This document shows positions 26,983 to 36,555 of a stretch of DNA of 51,463 nucleotides, in pieces. Within the stretch, counting starts at the first letter, position 1. Each line of letters begins with the position of its first letter. Origin of the DNA: CAUPWF01 sp036656795 (lineage in GTDB: Bacteria; Bacillota; Clostridia; Lachnospirales; Lachnospiraceae); assembly GCA_036656795.1 (NCBI GenBank), contig JAVXHR010000014.1, positions 1 to 51,463 on the forward strand, read 5' to 3'. The notes under the pieces were generated by a model. The model did no database searches and was not told where the DNA came from. It saw only the letters and a program-made list of their open reading frames with translations. Made by a program: the position numbers and the translations under genes.

Positions 26983-27609
26983 ATGGGAATAAAAAGTTAT
27001 GATGACATGAACTTGATTGAGTTGGACGTAATAAAAGAAATTGGAAGTATTGGAACAGGCAACGCTGCAACTGCATTATCAGGGCTATTATCCAAGGAAG
27101 TAAAGATGACATTACCCTCGGTTTCTATTCAAGGATATAATGATAGTATTAATACGTTAGGAAACCCAGAAGAGATTGTAGCAGCAGTATTGGTACGTAT
27201 GTCCGGTGAGATGAATGGACTGATGTTATTTATTCTGAAATTGGATTTTATCAATGTAGTAATTGAGGAACTTTTAAAAGAAAAAGTAGATGATTATAGT
27301 CAGCTAAGCGTGATAGAAATCTCGGCACTTGAGGAGATTGGGAATATTGTAATCTCATCTTATATTAGTGCAATGTCTAAACTTACAGATGTAAGCATTA
27401 ATTTGACAGTTCCTGAGATTGCGGTGAATATGCTAGGTGGAATTTTAAGTGTTCCTATGGTGGAATTCGGATATGAAACAGATAAATTGATGATGATAGA
27501 AGGCACATTTATAGTTGATGGGAATGAATTGAAGAGTAATCTACTTATGATGCCGGACATCGAGTCTCTCAATTTCCTTATGAAACAACTTGGAGTGAAT
27601 AATGGATAA
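26983..27609 (+). CDS. cheC: CheY-P phosphatase CheC
   Basis: 208 residues, a CheC domain with both Glu/Asn active-site motifs: LDVIKEIGSIGTGNAAT (about 13-29) and ISALEEIGNIVISS (about 110-123). CheC removes phosphate from CheY and binds the deamidase CheD, encoded next with an 8-base overlap. It is related to the N-terminal domain of FliY in the same operon. Confidence 0.93.
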   Translation: MGIKSYDDMNLIELDVIKEIGSIGTGNAATALSGLLSKEVKMTLPSVSIQGYNDSINTLGNPEEIVAAVLVRMSGEMNGLMLFILKLDFINVVIEELLKEKVDDYSQLSVIEISALEEIGNIVISSYISAMSKLTDVSINLTVPEIAVNMLGGILSVPMVEFGYETDKLMMIEGTFIVDGNELKSNLLMMPDIESLNFLMKQLGVNNG

Positions 27610-28084
27610 AAAATATACGGTTGGAATAGCTGAAATGAAAATCACAAGAGCAGAGGGAACATTGATTACATATGCACTCGGTTCTTGTATTGGAATTACG
27701 TTCTATGATCCTATGATACGCTTAGGTGCCTTAGTTCATATCATGCTTCCAGAACGTATGTCAGCAACAGATGACAAAATTTATAAATATGCAGATACCG
27801 GGATTAGAGAAACTTTAAGTAAAGTAAAAGCATTTGGTGGAGTACCGGCGAGACTAGAGTGCAAAATAGCAGGCGGTGCTAAGATGTTTGAATTAAAAGG
27901 TGGCTCCGACCTGGGGAATATAGGATTACGCAATAGCACTATGGTAAAGGATATCTTAAGAGCAGAACGTATTCGCTTGTGTGCGCAGGATGTGGGCGAG
28001 AATTATGCAAGGACAATGTCTATGGACGTCAATACTGGAAAAGTAACAATTCGAACATTTGGAAGAGCCGAAGTGATTCTGTAA
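27602..28084 (+). CDS. cheD: Chemoreceptor glutamine deamidase CheD
   Basis: 160 residues. The catalytic Cys lies in ALGSCIGITFYD (about 26-37), with the His in LVHIMLP and the Thr in the following part, as in CheD. The enzyme deamidates glutamines of chemoreceptors and is regulated by CheC. The start overlaps the cheC stop, which fits their stoichiometric partnership. Confidence 0.94.
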   Translation: MDKKYTVGIAEMKITRAEGTLITYALGSCIGITFYDPMIRLGALVHIMLPERMSATDDKIYKYADTGIRETLSKVKAFGGVPARLECKIAGGAKMFELKGGSDLGNIGLRNSTMVKDILRAERIRLCAQDVGENYARTMSMDVNTGKVTIRTFGRAEVIL

Positions 28085-28165
28085 AGAAGTCCTTGATTAG
28101 GACAGATATTACGAGTTATATCAAGTAATTTAATAAGCGCAGATACTGCGAAAGGAGAAAGTACT

Positions 28166-29086
28166 ATGGCAGATACAGAGATTTTACTAGAGTCAGGGAC
28201 AAATGAAATTGAGATTATGGAATTCACAATTTATGGTGAATTGTACGGAATTAATGTTGCAAAAGTAAGGGAAATTATGATGTCAGATAAGATAAAACCG
28301 ATTCCTCATGCACATCCTTCTGTAGAAGGAATATTTAAACCAAGAGGGCTTCTTTTAACGGTAGTAGATCTACCACAATATCTTAGTGATAAAGAAACGG
28401 AACGTCTTGACAGAGACCTTTTTATCATTACCAATTTCAATAAGATGCATCTTGCATTCAGAGTACATAGCGTAGAGGGAATTCAAAGAATCTCTTGGAA
28501 GGACATTCAAAAGCCAGATAATACAATTAGCAATGGACAAGAAGGAGTTGCAACCGGAATTGCGCAATGTGGAAATGATTTAGTTACAATTTTAGATTTC
28601 GAGAAAATTGTGGCTGATATTGCACCGGAGACAGGGATTCAAGTGGATAGTATTGATGAGCTTGGGACTAGAAGACGTAGTGATTGCCCAATTATTCTGG
28701 CGGAGGATTCCATACTTCTTTCTAAGATGATTGAAGAGTCTTTAAAGAGAGCCGGTTATGTGAATCTTAATATGTTTAATAATGGACAGGAAGCGTGGGA
28801 TTTCTTAAGTGCAATTAAAGATGACGATGAACTGTATGAAAAAGCAGCATTGATTATTACTGATATTGAGATGCCAGAGATGGATGGCCATAGATTGACA
28901 AAATTAGTGAAGTCCAATAAGTTATTAAAGAAAATTCCGCTTATTATCTTTTCGTCATTGATTAATGAAGAAATGCAGATCAAAGGAAAACAGTTGGGGG
29001 CAGATGAACAGTTGTCTAAACCGGAGATTAAGCATCTTGTAGAAGTGATTGATCATCTATTGGAAAGGAGCGACATCAATGGATAA
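28166..29086 (+). CDS. cheV: Chemotaxis protein CheV (CheW domain plus receiver)
   Basis: 306 residues. A CheW-like coupling domain (about 15-155, with MEFTIYGELYGINVAKVREI) is followed by a receiver domain (about 170-300) with the phosphoacceptor Asp in ITDIEMPEMDGHRL and Lys in LSKPE. CheV couples receptors to CheA and tunes adaptation. As cheW and cheA are not in this operon, CheV is the only coupling protein seen here. AAAGGAG precedes the ATG. Confidence 0.92.
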   Translation: MADTEILLESGTNEIEIMEFTIYGELYGINVAKVREIMMSDKIKPIPHAHPSVEGIFKPRGLLLTVVDLPQYLSDKETERLDRDLFIITNFNKMHLAFRVHSVEGIQRISWKDIQKPDNTISNGQEGVATGIAQCGNDLVTILDFEKIVADIAPETGIQVDSIDELGTRRRSDCPIILAEDSILLSKMIEESLKRAGYVNLNMFNNGQEAWDFLSAIKDDDELYEKAALIITDIEMPEMDGHRLTKLVKSNKLLKKIPLIIFSSLINEEMQIKGKQLGADEQLSKPEIKHLVEVIDHLLERSDING

Positions 29087-30311
29087 ATATGTTGTGCGAC
29101 AGCCCATTAAAGAGCTAGAAAACGACAAAGTTATTGGTTATGAATTGATGTTCCAAAATGATAATGAAGGATTATTTAATAGTCCGGAAGCTAGTGTAGC
29201 AGATACAATGGCTGGGTTTTTGATGCAGAATAATGAGAAGATATTTAGTGATAAACAGACATTTATTACAGTAACTCCATCTTTATTATTTCGCAATACC
29301 CCCAAAATTTTTGAAAAAGATCAGATTGTAATTCAAATTGACGATAATCTTGTGGTTCACCCTTTGGCAACTCAGATTATTAAGAGGTATTGTGCAGAGG
29401 GGTATCGTTTTGCAATTAATAATTTTCAGTTTTCTCCGCATTATTTCAGTATGTTGGAGTTTGTAGAGTTTGTAAAAATAGATGTCAAACAACAGGAAGT
29501 ATCTGCACTTGATAATATTGTCCGGATGATGAAAAGCTTTGGGAAGAAAAGCATTGCTACCGGGATTTATACAAAAAAAGAATATGATATTGCCAAGATA
29601 TTAAACGTAGACTACTTAGAGGGCAGCTACATTGCAGAGAATATGTTGACAAAGACAAAAAAGATGGAATTTTTGGAAGGCAACTTCTTTCAACTAGTTG
29701 TTGCGGTTACCCAAGATGAACCGGATATAGAAGAGATAGAAAAAATCATTAGTAGAGATGCTTCGTTATCTTATGCCATCTTAAAAATGGTTAATTCAGC
29801 GTATTTTGCATTGCGCAAGAAGACATCGTCTATTCGGCAGGCGGTAGTTACCTTAGGAATTGGGCAACTTAAACAATGGGTATACTTAATGAGCGCAACG
29901 GAAGAGCAGAATAGCTCTTCAGAAGAACTTTTAAAATTATCTTTTTTACGAGCTACATTTGCTTCAGTAATTGTGGAGCAGATGAAAGAATTTCCAATCT
30001 CTAAATCAGAGGCATATATGATGGGAATGTTCTCCACGTTGGAATATATGATTGATGCTTCTTTAGAAGAGATACTAGAAGATATTCCGATTATAGATGA
30101 AGTGAAAGACGCACTAATATCAAAAGCAGGTGATGCAGGGAAGTTATACGAGTTGATTTTATGTTATGAGAATGCAGATTGGAAAGCAATCAAAGGGATA
30201 TTAGACCAATATGGGATTCCACCAAATATCATTGCTCAATTGTATATTAATTGCGTGGAGGAAGTGAATCAGATATGGGAAGCATTGACCAATAGCTACG
30301 AACGTGAATAA
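29079..30311 (+). CDS. EAL/HDOD domain signalling protein (degenerate EAL)
   Basis: 410 residues from the ATG at 29079 (GGAAAGGAG upstream), overlapping cheV by 8 bases. The N-terminal half (about 1-195) has an EAL-like fold starting VVRQPIKELENDKVIGYEL, but the E-A-L triad and metal ligands are missing, so it should not cleave cyclic-di-GMP. The C-terminal half (about 200-400) is an HDOD domain (SLSYAILKMVNSAYFALRKK). This architecture is known from YuxH/CdgJ-type regulators, some of which affect motility. Position in a chemotaxis operon supports a motility role; the output is unknown. Confidence 0.85.
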   Translation: MDKYVVRQPIKELENDKVIGYELMFQNDNEGLFNSPEASVADTMAGFLMQNNEKIFSDKQTFITVTPSLLFRNTPKIFEKDQIVIQIDDNLVVHPLATQIIKRYCAEGYRFAINNFQFSPHYFSMLEFVEFVKIDVKQQEVSALDNIVRMMKSFGKKSIATGIYTKKEYDIAKILNVDYLEGSYIAENMLTKTKKMEFLEGNFFQLVVAVTQDEPDIEEIEKIISRDASLSYAILKMVNSAYFALRKKTSSIRQAVVTLGIGQLKQWVYLMSATEEQNSSSEELLKLSFLRATFASVIVEQMKEFPISKSEAYMMGMFSTLEYMIDASLEEILEDIPIIDEVKDALISKAGDAGKLYELILCYENADWKAIKGILDQYGIPPNIIAQLYINCVEEVNQIWEALTNSYERE

Positions 30312-30350
30312 CAAATATAATAAAAATCCAACAAAGGTGGGATAAAAATT

Positions 30351-32378
30351 ATGAAAATGGAACCAAAGATTAAAGGACGAAAATCAGATAATCAAGGTGG
30401 TAAGAGGAAAGGAAACCGAGGTATTAGCATTAAGTTACTGGGAGTTTTGTTGCCGGTGATTATTGCGACAATTATTGTATTAGTAATGGTTGTATATACT
30501 TCGCAATCAAAAAATGAACTTAAAAAAAGCGAAGCATTATTAGATGCAAAGATGCAGGGTGTAGTAAGTAGTGTGCAGGCTTGGAAGAATAAAACGGTAT
30601 CTGCGTTGGAAACACAACGTGATGCATTAGAATATTTCCCAATGACTGCGGAAGAAGAATTAGACTATATAAAACACACTGAAGGAAAGTCTACGGCATA
30701 TCCGGCGGGAATATATATTGGAACCAATGATGGCAGAGTCATTCATTCTTCTTTTGTTCCAGATTCAGATTATATATTAAGTGAAAAACCATGGTTTACA
30801 GATGGATTAAAGTCAGAGCCATTTATCTTGGGAGCTATTTATTTTGATTCCGCTAGTAAATCTCATGTTGTTGGAGCATCGGGAGTGTTAAAAGATCATA
30901 ACGGGGAGGTACGTGGAGTTGCAGCAGCAGATATTTATCTAGATGCAATTTCGGAGATTGTAAAACCGGTACAATTGGAGAAGACCGGAGGCGCTTTTCT
31001 TACGGAAGTATCGACCGGTATGGTAATTGGGCACAAGGATAAGAAAATATTAGGAACAGTTCTTGGAGAATCCAAGGATAAGATGTATTCGCAAATTGGC
31101 AAATTAGTATCATCAGAAAAATATGGATTGCAGACAGTAGCAGGAAGTAAGGGTGCAATATATGTTGATATTAAGGAAGTGCCGGATACAGATTGGGTAG
31201 TAGTGGGATATGTACCAAAAGCTGAAGTAATGGTAGGGCTTGTTTCATTAACCCGGACCTTGGTAGTTATTGCGATTGTTGCAATCCTGACTCTGATAAT
31301 TTTAATTACACTTTTACTTAGAAGATTAATCATAAAACCAATTCATGAAATTGGTGGGGTTGCCCGTCGGATTGCAAAAGGAGAATTAAATGAGGAGATT
31401 ACATATCGTTCCAATGATGAATTAGGTCAATTAGCTATTGATTTTAATAAGACGGTTGTTAGATTAAGAGAATATGTAAAATATATCAATGAAGTATCTT
31501 CTGTATTGGGAGATATTGCCGAAGGCAGATTGGATTTCACATTGGCTCATGAATATGAAGGCGAATTTGCTAAAGTTAAGACTGCGATGGAGCATATCTC
31601 TGATGAATTAAATGGAACCATGAATAGTATTCGTACGGCATCAGGACAAGTAACCAGTGGCTCACATCAAATTGCTGATGGAGCACAGTCTCTGGCACAA
31701 GGAGCTGTAGAGCAGTCTTCTTCTACAGAAAAACTGGCACAGACAGTTGGCGAGATATCAGACCATCTAAGTGTTACAGTGTCTGATGCACAAAGGGCAA
31801 AAGAACAGTCCAATGAGACTGAGAAGAATATCATGGCATGTAACGAGAAGATGCAGAATATGACGGAAGCGATTAATCTAATTAGTGATAAGTCGGCAGA
31901 GATTGGTAAGATTATTAAGACAATTGAAGATATTGCATTCCAGACGAATATATTAGCATTAAATGCAGCAGTAGAAGCAGCACGAGCAGGTGCAGCAGGA
32001 AAAGGATTTGCGGTAGTTGCAGATGAGGTGAGAAATCTTGCAAGTAAATCGGCAGAAGCGGCAAAGAGCACTTCCAGGTTGATTGAAGATACAATTAATG
32101 CAGTACAAAATGGAACTTTGATTGCAGATGATACAGCAAAATCTATGATGGAAGTTGTAGAACATGCAAAAGAAATCACAGAAAGTATTGATAAGATTGC
32201 ATATACTATCTCAGAACAGGGAAATGCGGTAGAAGATGTTCGAGAAGGTGTAGAACAAGTATCGGCAGTTGTACAATTAAATTCAGCAACAGCAGAAGAA
32301 AGCTCGGCAGCCAGTGAAGAACTCTCCGGTCAGGCACAAGAGTTGCTTAATTTAGTAGAAAAGTTTAGATTGAAATAA
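30351..32378 (+). CDS. Methyl-accepting chemotaxis protein
   Basis: 675 residues. Membrane helices at about 26-48 and 302-326 flank an extracellular sensor region of about 250 residues resembling a dCache domain (IYIGTNDGRVIHSS, WFTDGLKSE). A HAMP linker (about 327-380) leads to a cytoplasmic signalling domain with the hairpin tip FQTNILALNAAVEAARAGAA. No C-terminal pentapeptide for CheR/CheB tethering is seen. It is probably the receptor served by CheD and CheV upstream; its ligand cannot be told, though dCache receptors often sense amino acids or other small molecules. Confidence 0.93.
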   Translation: MKMEPKIKGRKSDNQGGKRKGNRGISIKLLGVLLPVIIATIIVLVMVVYTSQSKNELKKSEALLDAKMQGVVSSVQAWKNKTVSALETQRDALEYFPMTAEEELDYIKHTEGKSTAYPAGIYIGTNDGRVIHSSFVPDSDYILSEKPWFTDGLKSEPFILGAIYFDSASKSHVVGASGVLKDHNGEVRGVAAADIYLDAISEIVKPVQLEKTGGAFLTEVSTGMVIGHKDKKILGTVLGESKDKMYSQIGKLVSSEKYGLQTVAGSKGAIYVDIKEVPDTDWVVVGYVPKAEVMVGLVSLTRTLVVIAIVAILTLIILITLLLRRLIIKPIHEIGGVARRIAKGELNEEITYRSNDELGQLAIDFNKTVVRLREYVKYINEVSSVLGDIAEGRLDFTLAHEYEGEFAKVKTAMEHISDELNGTMNSIRTASGQVTSGSHQIADGAQSLAQGAVEQSSSTEKLAQTVGEISDHLSVTVSDAQRAKEQSNETEKNIMACNEKMQNMTEAINLISDKSAEIGKIIKTIEDIAFQTNILALNAAVEAARAGAAGKGFAVVADEVRNLASKSAEAAKSTSRLIEDTINAVQNGTLIADDTAKSMMEVVEHAKEITESIDKIAYTISEQGNAVEDVREGVEQVSAVVQLNSATAEESSAASEELSGQAQELLNLVEKFRLK

Positions 32379-32394
32379 GTATAGGGGTATGCAC

Positions 32395-33222
32395 ATGAAA
32401 TCAAAAAAACTGATGTACATGTTTTTAGGAGTTACAATCTTGTGCACAGTTATGACAGGGTGCCAAAAGATCAAGTCCCTTATCAAAGGGGAAAAAAAGA
32501 AACCGACAGTAAAAGAGTGGGTTACGGAAGAATTTGAGAATTTTAATGAAACACAACGTCGAGAGATGGTTGCTCATGAGGTGATCACTTATCCTGATAG
32601 GGTAGAAGACCATACCAACAGCTATGTTCTGGATGCAAAAAAAGGAATGGTAATGTCTACAATGGTTACAGTGGATTCTGCAACAAAGCAGGAAACAGTG
32701 GCACCAAGCGAGTACTACGTAAAAGAACGTAGAAACACTTATTCCTATAAGGAAAAAAATGGAGTGTATAAAAAGAAAAGGGATGCTGTTGGAATGTATA
32801 ATGGGATTGCACGTTCCATCATGGTGTCGTTACGCAATTGTAAGTCCATTGAAGATTTGGGAACAGAACCCTTAGCCACTACAGAAGTCATTAAAGTAAA
32901 GGTGATATATGGGTTTGATCGAGTAAAGTATTTAGAAGATGTAGGAATTACAGACAAGGTGGTACAATCAGTATCCGGATTTTCAGAATTGTTGGATAAT
33001 ATGGAGAAAGATGGATATATGGAAACCATCTATTGGTTTGACGTAGATTCCAGAGCATTATTAAAATCCGAGGAAAATCTCACTTCATACCAGCAATTTG
33101 TATATTATTATCAATTGGCGCGTTATGGAACGGATACAGGCTGTCCGACATCGGTAACATTGGTTACGGATTATAAAACCCATGATGAATGTCAAGAGAT
33201 TGTAATTCCAGAAGTTCAGTAA
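32395..33222 (+). CDS. Uncharacterised lipoprotein at the end of the flagellar operon
   Basis: 275 residues from the ATG at 32395 (AGGGG seven bases upstream; the ATG at 32389 is too close to that site). A lipoprotein signal peptide ends in VMTGC with the acylated Cys at 23. The mature part is basic at first (KIKSLIKGEKKK) and then mixed alpha/beta, with no family recognised. It is 16 bases after the receptor gene, so it is probably co-transcribed and exposed on the outer face of the membrane. It could aid ligand sensing or motor function, but no function is assigned. Confidence 0.75.
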   Translation: MKSKKLMYMFLGVTILCTVMTGCQKIKSLIKGEKKKPTVKEWVTEEFENFNETQRREMVAHEVITYPDRVEDHTNSYVLDAKKGMVMSTMVTVDSATKQETVAPSEYYVKERRNTYSYKEKNGVYKKKRDAVGMYNGIARSIMVSLRNCKSIEDLGTEPLATTEVIKVKVIYGFDRVKYLEDVGITDKVVQSVSGFSELLDNMEKDGYMETIYWFDVDSRALLKSEENLTSYQQFVYYYQLARYGTDTGCPTSVTLVTDYKTHDECQEIVIPEVQ

Positions 33223-33256
33223 ATACGTTGGTGCCGTAAAATATCAGTTAAGTGAA

Positions 33257-33298
33257 CATATAATAAGGGAGATGCAAAAGCATCTCCCTTATTATATG
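33257..33298. terminator. Long inverted repeat between convergent genes
   Basis: A 19-bp perfect stem (33257-33275 with 33280-33298) around AAAA. It separates the end of the flagellar operon from the convergent CNNM gene and could terminate both strands, although no T run of length follows on either side. Confidence 0.6.
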
Positions 33299-33335
33299 AG
33301 GTTCTATAGTTCGTATCAGAAGAAACTTCGTTGGA

Positions 33336-34619
33336 TTAGTTAGTGGCATTCTCTAGACATTCACAAGATGTAGCAGGAAGAAACAGATGCACACGCTCCA
33401 CACGATTCTTATCTAAACTGGCTACTACCAAACGTATTCCATCAATAGTAGTGATTTCGTCATTCTCTTCCGGTAAACGGTCAAGGTGTTCAATAATGAA
33501 ACCACCAAGGGAATCGTAATCATCTGATTCAAAATGAAGAGAAAGGCTGTCGTTGAGATCATCTAGATTCATGGAACCTTCAATCAGATATTCAGATGCT
33601 CCTATTTTTTTAATGAACTCTTCTTCGTTCTCATCATATTCATCATGAATTTCACCGACAATCTCCTCTAAAAGGTCTTCTAAAGTAATAAGTCCGGTTG
33701 TTTCTCCATATTCATCTAATACAATTGCAATATTGAGAGAAGCTTCACGCATTTCTATTAATAATTCCGATATATTTTTATATTCATAAGTAAAATAAGC
33801 TTCACGTAAGATATCCCGGACATGAAATTCTTTTGTATTATCAAATAACAGCAAGTCTTTCATGTTGATTGTTCCAATAACATTGTCAGTGGTTTCCTCA
33901 TAAATAGGAAGTCTTGTAAACTTGTCCTCGCGAAAGATATCAATTAATTCTTTATAGGTACTGTTAATATCAGCAAATGTAACATGTACCCTTGGAACCA
34001 TAACATCTTTTGCTTTTGCATCACCTAAATCAAACACATTATAGATCATTTCTTTTTCTTCGGATTCAATCACACCGTCTTCGTGGCTGACATCTACAAT
34101 GGTACGCAATTCATTCTCGGTCATCATATTATTCTTGGCATTGGGGTCCACACGAAAGAGAAGAAGAATCCCCATGGAAAGACCATTGATAATGAAGATA
34201 ATGGGGGTCATAATTTTGATAAAGATATTAATAATTGAGGCATAGAACAACGCCATCTTTTCTGAGTGGATTGTGGCCAATGTCTTGGGTGTAATTTCCC
34301 CAAAGAGTAAGATTAATATAGTAAGTAGTCCGGTTGCAATTCCAACAGCGTATCCACCAAAATCATATGCCAAAGTGGCAGCTAATGAAGAGGCAGATAT
34401 ATTCACTACATTATTGCCAATTAAAATGGCACTTAACATCTTTCCGGAATCTTCTGTAATGTGTAACAGTATCGTTGCGTGTTTATTACCGTCCTCCGCT
34501 AATGTTCGAATACGAATCTTATTCACAGTGGTTAGAGAGGTTTCTGCTGATGAAAAAAAAGCAGATAATAGCAGTAATATAATTAATATAACAATCTGTA
34601 TGGCGGCACTCGAGTCCAA
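33336..34619 (-). CDS. Hemolysin-family CNNM/CBS/CorC membrane protein
   Basis: About 427 residues. A DUF21 (CNNM) membrane domain with four hydrophobic segments (about 5-185) is followed by a CBS pair (about 205-325, MVPRVHVTFADINST and VLDEYGETTGLITLEDL) and a CorC/HlyC transporter-associated domain at the C-terminus. Such proteins are linked to magnesium or other divalent cation export. The frame opens at a GTG (34631) that overlaps the AAGGAG site, so the TTG at 34619, 11 bases after that site, is preferred; neither is certain. The promoter at 34658-34686 faces this gene. Confidence 0.88.
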   Translation of the reverse strand: MDSSAAIQIVILIILLLLSAFFSSAETSLTTVNKIRIRTLAEDGNKHATILLHITEDSGKMLSAILIGNNVVNISASSLAATLAYDFGGYAVGIATGLLTILILLFGEITPKTLATIHSEKMALFYASIINIFIKIMTPIIFIINGLSMGILLLFRVDPNAKNNMMTENELRTIVDVSHEDGVIESEEKEMIYNVFDLGDAKAKDVMVPRVHVTFADINSTYKELIDIFREDKFTRLPIYEETTDNVIGTINMKDLLLFDNTKEFHVRDILREAYFTYEYKNISELLIEMREASLNIAIVLDEYGETTGLITLEDLLEEIVGEIHDEYDENEEEFIKKIGASEYLIEGSMNLDDLNDSLSLHFESDDYDSLGGFIIEHLDRLPEENDEITTIDGIRLVVASLDKNRVERVHLFLPATSCECLENATN

Positions 34620-34657
34620 TTGTGTGTTCACTCCTTTTTCTTTTATATACTGAGATA

Positions 34658-34686
34658 AATATACTCTATTTTATGCAGTTTTGCAA
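34658..34686 (-). promoter_or_regulatory. Sigma-A promoter for the CNNM gene
   Basis: On the minus strand TTGCAA, 17-base spacer, TATATT. It lies just left of the divergent murB promoter. Confidence 0.5.
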
Positions 34687-34693
34687 GTGCTCG

Positions 34694-34722
34694 TTGAATT
34701 TAGAGGATATTTGTTGTATGAT
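34694..34722 (+). promoter_or_regulatory. Sigma-A promoter of the murB operon
   Basis: TTGAAT, 17-base spacer, TATGAT; start near 34729, about 36 bases before the murB ATG. Confidence 0.6.
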
Positions 34723-34764
34723 GGATAGAAACATATTAAATAATTTTAAGAGTAAGGAAATGAT

Positions 34765-35676
34765 ATGAAAGAAGATTTTTACAAACAATTAGCAAATTTT
34801 ATGAAAAAAGAACAGATTCTGTTAGATGAACCAATGAGTAAACATACTACATTTCGTGTTGGTGGACCGGCAGATTATTTTATTATACCAAAGAGTATCA
34901 AGGAGCTTCAAAAAGCAGTCACTCTAAGTAAGCAATACAAGATACCATATTATATCATTGGCAATGGGAGCAATATCCTAGTAAGCGATGATGGGTATCG
35001 TGGAGTGATTATTCAGATATATAAGGAATTAGATTACATTGAAGTAGTGGGAGAAACCATATATGTTCAGGCGGGAGTATTATTGTCCAAGATTGCAAAT
35101 GAGGCATTTATTCATGAGCTTACAGGGGTTGAGTTTGCAGCGGGTATTCCGGGTACACTGGGAGGAGCTTGTATGATGAATGCAGGAGCTTATGGTGGTG
35201 AGATGAAAGATGTATTACAGGATATTACGGTATTAGATGAGAATGGGAATGTTCGAATTTTACAGAAAGACGAGTTAGCTCTTGGTTATCGAACTAGTGT
35301 AGTTGCAAAACGAGGATATATAGTATTAGGGGCTACGTTAGTGCTAGAAAAAGGAGTTTCGGAAATGATTCGAAGTCGTATGGAAGAGTTGAGAGCAAAA
35401 AGAATTGCCAAGCAACCATTGGAATATCCAAGTGCAGGGAGTACATTTAAGAGACCGAAGGGGCACTATGCAGGACAATTGATTCAAGAAGCAGGGCTAT
35501 GTGGCTTTCAAGTAGGAGGCGCCCAGGTATCAGAAAAACATTGTGGATTTATTATTAATAAAGATCAAGCAACAGCAACTGATGTGCTTCAATTAATGAA
35601 TGAAGTTGTGGAACGAGTAAGGAAACACTCAGGTGTTACGATAGAGCCTGAGGTAAAGAGATTAGGAGAATTCTAA
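34765..35676 (+). CDS. murB: UDP-N-acetylenolpyruvoylglucosamine reductase MurB
   Basis: 303 residues, type II MurB. The FAD-binding segment has KHTTFRVGGPADYF (about 25-38), IIGNGSNILVSDDG and GIPGTLGGACMMNAGAYG; the catalytic Ser is in PSAGSTFKRP (about 222-231) and the C-terminal Glu in the EPEVKRLG motif. The enzyme reduces enolpyruvyl-UDP-GlcNAc to UDP-MurNAc with NADPH in the cytosolic stage of peptidoglycan synthesis. It leads the murB-rapZ-whiA-HPr group. Confidence 0.96.
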   Translation: MKEDFYKQLANFMKKEQILLDEPMSKHTTFRVGGPADYFIIPKSIKELQKAVTLSKQYKIPYYIIGNGSNILVSDDGYRGVIIQIYKELDYIEVVGETIYVQAGVLLSKIANEAFIHELTGVEFAAGIPGTLGGACMMNAGAYGGEMKDVLQDITVLDENGNVRILQKDELALGYRTSVVAKRGYIVLGATLVLEKGVSEMIRSRMEELRAKRIAKQPLEYPSAGSTFKRPKGHYAGQLIQEAGLCGFQVGGAQVSEKHCGFIINKDQATATDVLQLMNEVVERVRKHSGVTIEPEVKRLGEF

Positions 35677-35677
35677 G

Positions 35678-36547
35678 ATGAGATGTGTCATTGTAACGGG
35701 AATGTCAGGCGCAGGAAAAAGTACGGCACTTAAGATGCTGGAAGATGTGGGATATTATTGTGTGGATAATATGCCTATGCCGTTGATGCCTAAATTGATA
35801 GAATTAATTCGCATTCCAAATGCAGAGATTAATAAAATCGCATTGGGACTTGATATCCGTGGTGGACATGACTTAGATGCTATGTTAAGAAGTATGGACG
35901 AAACAGACCTTGCTTATGAGATATTATTCTTGGAAGCCAGTGATGAGGTATTGATTAAACGATATAAAGAAACACGAAGAAACCACCCATTAGCAGGAGA
36001 GGGACGTGTAGAAAAAGGTCTAGAGCGAGAACGGAAAAAATTAGAATTTTTGAAAAAGAAAGCAACATATATTGTGGATACAAGTCAGATGCTGACAAGG
36101 GAGTTAAAAAAAGAATTGAGCAGAATCTTTGTGGAAAATAAAGAATTCAAGAGCCTTTATGTAACAATCTTGTCCTTTGGGTTTAAATATGGAATTCCAA
36201 ATGATGCAGATATGGTGTTTGATGTTCGTTTTTTACCAAATCCTTATTATATAGAAGAATTACGTTCTATGAGTGGAAATGATAAAGTAGTACGAGATTA
36301 TGTAATGGAGAATCAAAATGCATTACTGTTTTTGGAGAAATTAAAAGATATGGTTGATTTTTTGATCCCAAATTATATTTTGGAGGGGAAACACCAATTA
36401 GTTATTGCAATTGGGTGTACAGGAGGTAAACATCGCTCGGTTACTTTGGCGAATGAGTTATGTGAGAAACTACAGGAAGAGGATATCTACGGAATCAAAA
36501 TTGAGCATAGGGATATTGAAAAAGATGCAATCGCAAAATCAAAATAG
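35678..36547 (+). CDS. rapZ: RNase adapter/nucleotide-binding protein RapZ (YvcJ)
   Basis: 289 residues. Walker A is GMSGAGKST (about 7-15), and the C-terminal half has the conserved SFGFKYGIP, DVRFLPNPYY and GCTGGKHRSV motifs. In E. coli RapZ controls glucosamine-6-phosphate synthase through small RNAs; the Bacillus homologue YvcJ is a GTP/ATP-hydrolysing protein of unclear role. It starts one base after the murB stop. Confidence 0.94.
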   Translation: MRCVIVTGMSGAGKSTALKMLEDVGYYCVDNMPMPLMPKLIELIRIPNAEINKIALGLDIRGGHDLDAMLRSMDETDLAYEILFLEASDEVLIKRYKETRRNHPLAGEGRVEKGLERERKKLEFLKKKATYIVDTSQMLTRELKKELSRIFVENKEFKSLYVTILSFGFKYGIPNDADMVFDVRFLPNPYYIEELRSMSGNDKVVRDYVMENQNALLFLEKLKDMVDFLIPNYILEGKHQLVIAIGCTGGKHRSVTLANELCEKLQEEDIYGIKIEHRDIEKDAIAKSK

Positions 36548-36555
36548 GAGTTGTT

